64,000 nucleotides of DNA from Rhodotorula mucilaginosa. Its lineage: Eukaryota > Basidiomycota > Microbotryomycetes > Sporidiobolales > Sporidiobolaceae. The translations under genes were made by a program, and so were the position numbers. Numbering within the stretch: the stretch's first letter is position 1; every line of letters begins with the position of its first letter. Of this stretch, positions 22,601 through 31,889 are shown piece by piece. The stretch is taken from positions 744,001 through 808,000 of the forward strand of contig CP137865.1 of assembly GCA_034406715.1 (NCBI GenBank). The letters are read 5' to 3'. The notes beneath the pieces were generated by a model. It was not told the origin of the DNA and searched no databases. It was given only the letters and a program-made list of their open reading frames with translations.

Positions 22601-25600
22601 CGACGAGCTCGGGAGTGAGGTCGGCGAAACGCGCGGTAACCGCTTCCACGTCGGGGTAGTCCCTCGGGTCTGCGAGGCATCTGAATTAGCAGGCACGACC
22701 AAGGCCGAGCAGGTAGGCAGGACTCACTGATGAAGGCGAGCAAGTTGAAGACTTTAAGGCGATAGGAAAGCACGGTTAGTATGAGCATTCGGTTTTGAGA
22801 CGGTCGAGGAGGAGTTGAAAAGCCTACGCTCGCGCAAGTTGTTGTTGAGGGGAGTCCCTATGAAGTACAAGCAGTGCGTCAATACGGAGAGGGTAGGAGT
22901 GGCGGAGATGGGCAAGCGTACCGGAGAGAATGACTCGGTGTCCAATCCGGAGCGTGTCGATGACGCTGTAGAGCTGGCTAGCTTTGCCGCCCTTGAGGCG
23001 CTGCCCTTCGTCGACGACCAGGCAGTCCCACCGAGGCACGCGACGGAAGACCGCTCCGTTTCCTTGCAGTGCCTCGTACGTCGCAAGGACGACGTGCGTC
23101 TTGAGCGAGCCATTAGGTTCGAACATTTCGAAGTTCTCGACGATCCGGCGCGACTCCGCGTCGCCCTGCAGTCGGTGAGGGTCAGTCGGTGTGCCCGTGC
23201 ACGTCAGTCATATCTGCTTGCTCACATTGTACGGCACGACTCGCAGCCGGGGCGCCCAACGGGCAAATTCACGCAGCCCTATGAAGACGAGTCTGTCAGC
23301 ATCGCTCAAGACACCAAGTGGAAGGCAGAGAGGCTCGGTACGCACAGTTGCCGACGAGCGAATTCGGGACGACGACGAGGAAAGGTCGTGCGCCTTGTTC
23401 CTCGCTCAGAACCGACAGGAAGCTCAGGACTTGACACGTCTTGCCCAGGCCCTGTCAAGATCAAAGTCGCTCGTCAGCGTGCCGCGCGGCCTGGAAACAG
23501 CACAGTCTGACTGACCATCTCGTCGGCGAGAATGCAGCCCTTCTTCTGGTGCCAGCGGCTGCAGAGTCGGGTTCAGGAGTTAGTGAAGCCCTCTTCACCT
23601 TCCCGGGGGCACGCGTGCTTACCTCCGCAAAAAGTTGACGCCTTCGATCTGGAAATCCATCAATGTACCGCCCGTCAGGTACTCGGGCTGCTTCGCCAGA
23701 GGTTTGAACGTTTTCGCCGAGCGCGGCTCGTCGAGGACTGCAGGGAGGCAGAATCTGCATGAGCCACCGTGCCGCGAATATCGGTGCGCACGCCAGCACT
23801 TACTGTCCATTTGCGCGTCGTTCAGACGCGGCACCACCATCGAGGGATCGCTAGCAATCAGGAACGCCTTGTACGCTGCGACGTATTCCTTGTACCCTTC
23901 GTCGCCCTCTTGCGGCGGCGCCTCAAGCGTGGCTTCGGGGACAAGCATGTACATTCAATCGGCGCGAACACACACACGCGCGAAAGGAAGGAAAGCTGCT
24001 GCTCACCCTCCTTGTAAGCCAGGTCACCCCACTTGATGTAGCATCTCGCGACGAGCTTGATGCTCTGCTCCGGTTCTTTGGGCAGCATCTTCTTCCTGAA
24101 GGTATGGAACGGAACCGTCTCGCCGACCTTCTTCGGGTGGACGTACTCGACGTCCAAGATCCGATCGACCGTCTTCCAGGCCCTCGGTACCCTTTCTTCA
24201 GCATTCGGGTCCGGAAGCGGCGCCTCGCCAATGTCTTCCTTCTTGTCGGCGTCGGGCTCGGCATCTTCCGGGTCGTCATCCTTCGGCGCGTCGAAAGTGA
24301 CGGTCGAACCTCGAGCGAGGAAGTTGGCGAGCTTGGCCTGATACTTGGCGGCAAGGAAGGCGTGCGGGACCCAATCGAGGTGGCGGTAGCTGACGTTCTG
24401 CCACTTGACGAGGTACTTTGCGGCGGCTTGAGGGTCCTTCGCCGACGGGATGACGACGACCTTCTTGGTCTTTTCGTCGATGCGCGTCTCGTGCGCGACC
24501 TTTTCGACAATCTCGTCGTCAGGCTCGATGTCATCGGCCGAGGGAGGCGGCAGCGGGTCGGTTTCGGCCCAAGCGAGGATCACGTCGAGCGGAACGTTGA
24601 AGTTGTAGCAGTCGTGGCAGATGCCCCACTCGTGGTACGACTTGCAGTGTTCTTCAAACGTCCAGTCCGGCTCGTCGTGGTCCAAGCAGCCGAAATGAGC
24701 TGTACGCTTGCAGCTTTAGAGTGTGCAAGGCGCTCAAGTCAGTCTCTGTTCGACGCGATGCTCACGAGGAGAAGACGCAGACATACCTGGAGCAACGGAA
24801 CATGAGGCCCGGAAGGCGCTCCTCCTCCTCGGCAACGACTTCGCCGGCGGTCGCGTTCTGAACCTCCTCCATCGCGACTTCAGCCGGGACGACAGGCGCC
24901 GCGGGGACGTCTGACCCAGACGCTACCGTCGCGGCGGACGTGACGTCGAGCGCGGGTGACTGCAGGGGCGGCTTCTCGGTCGCAGGCGCGGCGACTGGCA
25001 ATTCGGCCGCGATCGGCGCCGCGACAGAGACGACACCTGCAGCATCCGCAGCAGCGGGCGCTCCATCAGGAGTCGGGGCGGCAGCGTGACCGTTGTTCGT
25101 AGTGGATGACGCGGCCGGCGCCTCAGTCGCGGCTTCGGCGGGCTGCGACGCTTCGGGTTGCATCTCGGCCGCTTCCCGTTCCAGGTCGGCCTTGACCATG
25201 TCGAGCTCGCCTGCGAGTCATGTACTTGAAGGTTAGTTCGAGCTTAGCGGTACTATAGGCGCAATGAGAGCGGGCGCACCTTGCGTGACGCGCTTTCCGC
25301 TCATGCCGCAAACGAAGCAGCGGCGACCGCCGACCTTGCGACAGAACGGGCACTTGGCAATGGTGAAGGTCTTCGTGGGCACCAACTCGAGCTTGGGACG
25401 GGCGGCCATCCCCCTCAGGGTCGGCGTGTTGGCCTTGGACGAACGGGCCGAGTTGGATCCGCCAGTCGAGGCGCCGTCGGTGATGCTGGCGAGGAGGTCG
25501 TTCTCAGGCGGGTGCCGAGCAAGGTGCTCGGCTTTGAGCTTGTCGGTGAGCTCGCGCTTCTGAGGAGCCGGAAGACACCCGAAGTGGTAGGCGACACAGC

Positions 25601-27092
25601 TGGCGGAGGAAAATTACTCTTCCCGTCAGTGCCCAGCGGCGCACCCCTCGTCCAGTAGAGTCGGTAGGAAAACGCACCAAACACCGCACTGGACCCATGC
25701 GCCGAGCTTTTCAATCCGCTCCTGCTCGGCATCCGTGTCTTCCTCGAGCTCGTCCCGCCTGCGCTTGCGACCCGGCTTCTTCTTCGCTCGACGGGCGGCG
25801 AGCCGACCGAGCAGAACGTCCGTTGCTTCCAGTTCACACTTGGCGCAGAACTATGGAGTGTAGGGCGGTTGAAGAGTCAGCGTCGACGGGAACCGGAATC
25901 GAGGCTGCACGAGGAAAAACCGGAGAAAGAGCTTACGCCGCGGTGCAGGTCTTGCTGACGGGCGGGGTAGTCAGACTCGGCGTGCAGGCTGTCGTGAGCA
26001 AGTTCGTCCTCTTCCGCCTCCTCCGCCTCGGCCTCGGCTGCAGCGCGCGCGGCGCGTTGAGCCGCCTCGCTCGGCGCGCGCGATCCCGCCTGGATGCTCA
26101 GTTCGTCGCTCGAATTGCCGACATCCTTGTACTGGTCCGACGAAGAAGTGGAAGCACCGGCTCGCTTCGAGATACGACCCGAGCGAGTCGTCGTCGTCGT
26201 CGTCTCCGGCTCGATTTCAGAAGTCGCGAGCGAATCCTCGTCGTTGTCGTCGTCGCCGCTGCTCCCGTGACCGCCACCAAAGTTGTACTTTTTCCTCGTC
26301 TGCGCCGCGTCCCGGTTCGAGCGCCGCGTCCCCTGTACCTCGCGCTGTTTGCCCTTGGCGCGCGACGAGGTCCGCGTCGCCGAAGAGTAAGCGGCGTTGT
26401 CGTCGTCCGATTCCTCCTCCTCGCCTCCCGACGCAGAATCCGACCCTTGAGACGACGGCTCGTCGGCCGTCTCGTCTGCGCTGTCATCCGGTTCGGGACT
26501 ACTGTCGCGCCGTGACGCCTTCTTGCCCTTTTGCTGTTTGGTTGCGGCGCGTCGAGGCCGCCCGGCGCGACTCGAAGAGGAGCCCTGTTCGGCGGCGTCG
26601 TCCGAGTCGCTCTCGTCGCGGTAGTTGCGCATGCCGGACGAAGCAGTCCTCGCCATCCGGACGCCGGACACCTCGGGTGCAAAGTCGGAAGAAGGCTGTC
26701 CGCCGCCGGGGTTGTGCTGGAGCTCGTACGCGGCGAGGAGGTTTGGCGCTAACTGCCGCACTTCGGATTCCGTTCGCTGCGGATTGCGATCAAGACAGGA
26801 TCAGTCACGCATACTCTGACGGTGTTACCTTCGTTGCATGCAAGGGCGAGCGTTTGTGGCGCCAAGAAGGACTATTGTCGCCCTGGTATGGGGTAACGAA
26901 ACGCCGTCGTCGTCGTCGCGGCCCCGGGGCAAAAGGGGAGTGCAGTCCTGTACGTACCTTGACGGTTTTACCACCTTGCTCGAGCTGGCAGAGGTACGAC
27001 GTCTCGAGTCCCGCGATGACGACCGGTTTCACGATGCGATACACGCCCTCGTCGCCGCCGCCGCCGCCTCCTCCGGTGTTGACATCGGCCAT
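19643..27092 (-). CDS. CHD/Mit1-like SNF2 chromatin remodeller
   Basis: ATP-driven nucleosome remodeller, closest in plan to CHD3/4 and fission-yeast Mit1 (SHREC). 23 exons, 1,941 residues: 27092-26958, 26776-25937, 25850-25678, 25599-25280, 25210-24787, 24713-24007, 23932-23804, 23737-23623, 23558-23516, 23451-23346, 23278-23226, 23165-22922, 22857-22828, 22751-22728, 22669-22527, 22457-22291, 22229-21834, 21757-21682, 21611-21533, 21471-21407, 21338-21009, 20945-20519, 20442-19643. In order: acidic/basic N-terminus; paired zinc-binding region ([46 protein letters not shown]); chromodomain-like [18 protein letters not shown] (~729) and [16 protein letters not shown] (~853); DEMGLGKT (~960); DEGQ (~1067); [27 protein letters not shown] (~1366); disordered tail ending [10 protein letters not shown]. 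Confidence 0.92.
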
Positions 27093-28340
27093 GGCGCTTT
27101 GGACGCGCTGCGAAGCGCTAGACTAGACTGCTACGCGAGTGCGTCGTCGGCCTGGACGCGTCGGGCGCGTGCGCGTTGGACCCCGCGAATCGGACCGACG
27201 TGTAAGGTGCCGAGAGGCGTGTAGCGCTCTCGTGTGTGCGTGAGGCGGTGTGCGTCGAAGAGCAGAGGAACTGGCTCTGCTATACTAGCGTCGTGCAAGC
27301 TACCAGGCCACGTCGAGCCGAGCAAGTGACTGGACCAAGTGTAGGCCGAGCTCTATGCTTTATGCGCGCGGCCAACTCGCCGACTTGCTTCGTTCACTGA
27401 CAATTTCGCTCCGCGACGCGGTGCGAGAAAAACTTTTCTCAGCCCCTTAGCTCTCAAAGACGTCTGTATCCGGATCAGAATTGCATGTACCAATGCTCGT
27501 ACAGTACTTCGCAACACGCTGATCCAAATGAGGCGAGCAGGGGACCGGCTGTGCCAATGCAGATTCTACACCACGGTGACATCTCCCGCAGTCCCCGTAG
27601 AACGAGAACATGTCCGGTCAGTGCCACCGAAAGCACAAGGCAATAAGCGAGGTTGGAGAGGTGCCGCTTGGGTAGCCGTGTATGATGAGAATGACCCAGT
27701 AAGGTGAGGTGAGACGCCACCGCCTTGCACGAGACCGTCGGAGCAGCCAGGAAGCGCACTCCCGGCAGCTAAACCCTTGCTGAGCAAGCCACGTCCTCAA
27801 TGTACAGCTCAGCTCCGCATACCGGCGTGAAAGTTGGTGAGGAGGTCAAAAGTCCAGCCGAGGAGGAAAGACAGGGAGGAGCAAGCGCCAGATTCCTGTG
27901 CCCTTTGCGAACAGCGGCGGGCGAGCCGTAAGCGTCGGAGCTTTTGAGAGGCAAGAGCCGGAAGACCCAGAGAAGGGCGACGCGCGTTGCGCGGCCGAGC
28001 CGTCCGTATTGCGTTGAACTGGTGCTTTTTCGAGGAGAAGCGGTGATGATGAGTGTGTTCTTGAGCAGCAAAAGCACAAGGGAACGGAACGTGCAAGCTC
28101 ACGCTGGTTTGGAGAGGCGGACCAAGGGAGGGAACGGTAGTATATGCACAACATTGCACGAAAGGCGGCATCCTGTGTTTGAAGAAGAAAAGAAAAGAAA
28201 AGAAAAGATCTCGTGGCGCGCAATGGCAAGGGGATCTGGCACCCCTCCGGCTAGCGCTCTCTTCCTCGCTCGACCCACCGTCCTTGGAAGCTTGTTCGAC
28301 CTCGGCGGCCCCGAGCTTGTTGAGCGCATCGTCGTCCGAC
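27093..28340. other. Long intergenic region, no gene recognised
   Basis: 1,248 bp from the remodeller start to the stop of the RBM42-like gene. It should hold the remodeller promoter (27.1-27.5 kb) and a 3' UTR. Open frames on both strands are short and low-complexity and show no familiar motif. A purine run of agaaaagaaaagaaaagaa type lies at about 28182-28208. I see no tRNA or repeat family. Confidence 0.4.
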
Positions 28341-29363
28341 TCAGCGACGAATGTACTGCTTGCGCGTCCTCTGCGGTCCGTACCCCTTCTCGCCCGGGAT
28401 CGCGCGGTGCCCGGCATCTTCAGCGTTGGCCCGCTCGTACGGGACCGTCCCCGTCTTCTGCGGCCGCTTGGCTTCGAGCATGCGCGCTTTGCGGTCTCCG
28501 ATCTCGACGGCTTTGACGCCTGCGGTCGCCTTTTTGATCGTGACGGGTCGAGTGCCGACATATTTGCCTGTGCGCGCGTGCGTGCGTGTGACGAGTCAGC
28601 TACAACGTACTCGGGGGAGCTATATAGAATGCGCAGCTAAAAGGTGTTTCCGGGGAGGGGGGGACTGACCGTTCATCTCTTTCCACGCCTTGAGGAAATC
28701 TTCCGGGTCGCTGTAGGCGACGAACCCGAACCCTTTGCCCTTGTTGGTGTACTTGTCTCGAACCACTTTGGACTTGACAAAGGACGGGAAGCGGGGTCCG
28801 GAGAAGGCGGATCGGAACGCGTCGTCCGAGATGGCGGGGTCGAGGTCGCCGATAAAGAGGCGGAAGTGCGCTGCGCACGGCCAAGACATCAGTATTGGGC
28901 ACGTCTGACGACAGCATGATGACGGGAGAGGGTAAAACTCACAGGGGTCCCATTCGAGCAGAGTCTGGTCCTCCCAGAGTTCTCCGCCGCCCTTGCGCAA
29001 AACGGTAGTCCTCCCTTTCGCCTTTGAGCCCGAGCCGCCCCCATTCGCCCCCGTGACGGGCTTGTTTGCCCTCGCAGCCTCGGGTGTGTAGATCGACGCC
29101 TGCTGCGCGTCGAGGTCGCTCGGACCGGCTCCTGCCGTCATGCCGGGATAGACGGGCCCTGCTGCGGCGACGGCGGAGGGGTAGGCAGCATAGCCGGCGG
29201 GGAGGACTGGTCCTGCTGCTGCTGCGACGTAGGCCGAGGTGCTAGCTGCTGCGGGGTAAGGGGCAGCCGAGGTGGTGGCGGCAGCACTCGACGAGTAGTA
29301 GCTGTTGGCGGCAGCGTAGCTGTTGTAGGGCTTGGGGGGCCTCGCGTACGGGTTGCTGCTCAT
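28341..29363 (-). CDS. RBM42: RBM42-like RNA-binding protein (one RRM)
   Basis: Exons 29363-28943, 28870-28670, 28567-28341 (282 residues). Seen: Ala/Tyr-rich N-terminus (SNPYARPPKPYNSYAA), then LLEWDPSHFRLFIGDLDP, FPSFVKSKVVRDKYTNKGKG, GFGFVAYSDPEDFLKAWKEM, NGKYVGTRPVTIKKA, giving a full RRM with RNP2 (LFIGDL) and RNP1 (KGFGFVAY), and a basic C-terminus after it. The sequence just before the RRM and the FPSF(V/L)K(S/A)KV block match RBM42, a spliceosome-linked protein. An upstream in-frame ATG at 29411 is possible; I chose 29363 because it begins the low-complexity domain directly. Confidence 0.88.
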
Positions 29364-29520
29364 CTTCGGGTCCGAGTGCTTGACTGTGATCCACGTGGCC
29401 TGCGTGTGCACGCTATGATGTGAGAGAGGCAGCCAAGGCGAGAGAGGTCCGAGACTCGGAGGTCAAGCGGGTCTCGCTCCACTCCACTCTCGCCGAACCA
29501 GTGTGCGTGACTTGCCGAAG
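29364..29520. promoter_or_regulatory. Compact bidirectional promoter
   Basis: Only 157 bp separate the start codons of the RBM42-like gene and the NDUFA13 gene. Both promoters and 5' UTRs must fit here, unless they overlap the neighbouring coding region. No TATA-like element is visible. Confidence 0.5.
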
Positions 29521-30143
29521 ATGTCTATGCCGCCACTGTCTCAGTAAGTCCAACCTGCCCTCGCGCGGACCGCACTCCCGTCGACTCTTGACCCGCCCGC
29601 TCGCTCGCTCGCCCGCTCATCGAAACCCCTCTCGCCTCGGAACAGAGACTTGCCGCCTCAGGGAGGATTCGCGCCCATCAAGTACAAGCGCAACTTGCCC
29701 ACAAAGGGTCCCGGAGGCGCCCTCATCTTTGGAACCGTCGCCGCCATCTGCACCTTTGGTTTCTGGCGCGTCGGTCAGGGCAACTTGGAAAAGCGGCAAG
29801 TCTACCCCGCCCAGCAGTATCTCGCCTGACCCATTCAGAGCTGATGAATTACTTTCCGCGACCACAGGGAACTGCAGCGCGAAAAGGCGTGGTCGAGGAT
29901 CCACCTCGTCCCCCTCCTCCTCGCCGAGTCGGACCGCGACGTCTACCGAAGGGAGCAGGCCGCCCTCGCTCGCGAAAAGGAAATCATGAAGGACGTCCCG
30001 GGCTGGGAGGCGAGTCCCCTTTCTTTCTTGAACCGGTCCCTCCTGCCCTCACTGACTCTGTTTCCTCCTGCACTGCAAAACAGGCGGGCGCCAAGGCATA
30101 CCACTCGAAGCGATACACCCCGGCGACGGTCGTCGTCATCTGA
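29521..30143 (+). CDS. NDUFA13: Complex I subunit NDUFA13 / GRIM-19
   Basis: Accessory subunit of mitochondrial NADH:ubiquinone oxidoreductase (inner membrane). 124 residues from exons 29521-29543, 29646-29795, 29868-30009, 30084-30143. Seen: SQDLPPQGGFAPIKYKRNLP, the family signature; one transmembrane helix (ALIFGTVAAICTFGFW); HLVPLLLAESDRD; IMKDVPGWEAG; a shorter C-terminus than animal GRIM-19. The second and third introns need GC donors (gcaagt at 29796, gcgagt at 30010); using any nearby GT breaks the conserved frame. Presence of this gene excludes Saccharomyces-type yeasts lacking complex I. Confidence 0.93.
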
Positions 30144-30304
30144 GCAGTCACTTGCGCCCCCCCTTCCTTTGTGTTTGTGCAATTCTCTGTTTTCCGCAAC
30201 CGACACGCCCTTCTCTCGCAACGCGCTGGACCCTGCTTTACCAATAAACCCACAGTCCGTATAGAGAGAGAAGACACTCTATGTAGGGATGATGAGTACA
30301 ACAA

Positions 30305-31588
30305 TCAGGTATCTCTATGCGCCTCGACGACCTGCTCCAAGAACGGCTCAATCACGCACGTCAGCCCGAGCGTGTCGTCATGCCCGGCATCCTTGACCTC
30401 GTGCCACTCGGCGTCCGGCACCATCCCGAGTTCGCTACACAGCAACCGCTGCAGGTACTCTCTCCCCCTTCGCGGGATCAACCCGTCCTCGGCGCCGTAC
30501 CAGACGCTCATCCGCAACGGACGCCCGCGGCTTTCTACCCCGTCTCGGAGCCTTCCGAACCCGCGCGCATAGAGCTGCATCTCATCTGCTCGCGGTTCCT
30601 CCGAGCCATTCCCGTCGTCTTCGACCCACCCCCATCGGGCGCCGTCGCCCTGCCGCAAGCACAACATCGCTTCCTGGCCCATCGCGTCGACCCCTTCATC
30701 CAACGCAATCTTCATCCCGGCGTTGAATAGCCCGGGAGGGACGTACTCGCCGCCAAAGAGTTGTTTGTGGTAAGGTCGCTTGGCGTTGTTGCGGCGGGAG
30801 CGCTCGCGCTGCTTCTCGGGCGTGAGCAGCTCTGGCTCCTCGCCTTCTCCGCCGCCGCCACCACCGCCGCTGTTCTCGTTCCTCGCGCCGGCAGTCGTCG
30901 TCGTCGTCGTCGAGGCTGCTCCCGCAGGCACATGCGTACCCATGGAGACGAACCCGCTGCTCCATTCCGTCATGCCGCGGACCACTCCCGTCGACCATCC
31001 CAATCCCGCATCGAGCGGGCCAAGGACCCGCTGCAACCCGGACACGAACCCGCCGAGGCGGGACGTCAACGGAGTTGGGATCCAGCTCGCGATCGAGAGG
31101 AGGGTCGATCCGGACAGGAAGGGCGGTACCCAGGGGGAGGAGAGCGTCCAAGACGGAACGGAGAGGTGTGGCGGCAAGTGCAGGAGGGTGTACAGGGTAT
31201 AGATGACGCCGTTCGAATGCGAGAGGATGCTGAACCGCGTGATGTTGTTCTCGGCGGCCAAGACGGCGAGGAGCGCTTCGTGCGAGAGGTGAACTCTGTC
31301 GGCGAGAGGAACCGCGGTCGATTTCCCGGCTGAAGGTCGATCGATCGTGATCAGCCGGACGCCGCTCGCTGCGAATTTGCCATCGAGGAGACAGGCAGCG
31401 AGGCGGTGTCCGCCCATGCCGTTGATCCAGACGACGACCGGGGCGTTCAAATCTCGAGATCCGGCGACAGCGTACGAGACAGTGAGCGGTCCCGAGTCGC
31501 CTCCTCCGTAGGTCGTCGTCCGATGGAAGGCCGGGTCGTGTAAGAACTTCTCCGCATCTAGGTAGGCTGCGGGTAGCGGATCATCCAT
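30305..31588 (-). CDS. Alpha/beta hydrolase-fold protein
   Basis: Single-exon gene, 427 residues. Seen: VVVWINGMGGHRLAA (the strand and oxyanion-hole loop), LITIDRPSAGKS, the nucleophile elbow as FSILSHSNGVIYTLY (S-x-S-N-G in place of G-x-S-x-G), LRMSVWYGAEDGLIPRRGRE carrying the acid residue, and KDAGHDDTL carrying the catalytic His. A low-complexity Thr/Gly/Glu insert occupies residues ~230-265. Substrate unknown; serine-esterase/lipase-type chemistry is inferred from the triad. It is one of the few intronless genes in the window. It converges on NDUFA13 with a 161 bp gap. Confidence 0.82.
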   Translation of the reverse strand: MDDPLPAAYLDAEKFLHDPAFHRTTTYGGGDSGPLTVSYAVAGSRDLNAPVVVWINGMGGHRLAACLLDGKFAASGVRLITIDRPSAGKSTAVPLADRVHLSHEALLAVLAAENNITRFSILSHSNGVIYTLYTLLHLPPHLSVPSWTLSSPWVPPFLSGSTLLSIASWIPTPLTSRLGGFVSGLQRVLGPLDAGLGWSTGVVRGMTEWSSGFVSMGTHVPAGAASTTTTTTAGARNENSGGGGGGGEGEEPELLTPEKQRERSRRNNAKRPYHKQLFGGEYVPPGLFNAGMKIALDEGVDAMGQEAMLCLRQGDGARWGWVEDDGNGSEEPRADEMQLYARGFGRLRDGVESRGRPLRMSVWYGAEDGLIPRRGREYLQRLLCSELGMVPDAEWHEVKDAGHDDTLGLTCVIEPFLEQVVEAHRDT

Positions 31589-31889
31589 CCCAGCACGCTG
31601 CTTGCAGGCGAAAGAGGGAGCAGAGTTTGTGTGGGGCCGCCGAGATGGAGAGCAGTACAGTCAGACGCGTGAAGCAGCCTGTCCTGGCGGGGACGGACTA
31701 CGTGCAGTCGAGACGGGCGAGCGTCCGCTGTGAGCCGGTCTATGGCCACGCTCCGGCAGAAAGGAGGGATGTGGTCAGAAAAAGGAGGAGACCGTCAGAA
31801 AGGTTGCATTGGCTTTCAAAAACAGCCATAAAGTCTATCTGGAACACGGTGCTGCAATTGCATCCCTTCATGTCTAGACAGACACTAAG
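31589..31889. other. Intergenic, RINT1 3' flank and hydrolase 5' flank
   Basis: 301 bp between two minus-strand genes. Should contain the hydrolase promoter. Nothing else supported. Confidence 0.35.

Noticed and set aside
25697-26515. 272-residue plus-strand frame opposite the remodeller N-terminus
   Set aside because: Arg/Val-rich mirror of acidic coding sequence, with no independent support.
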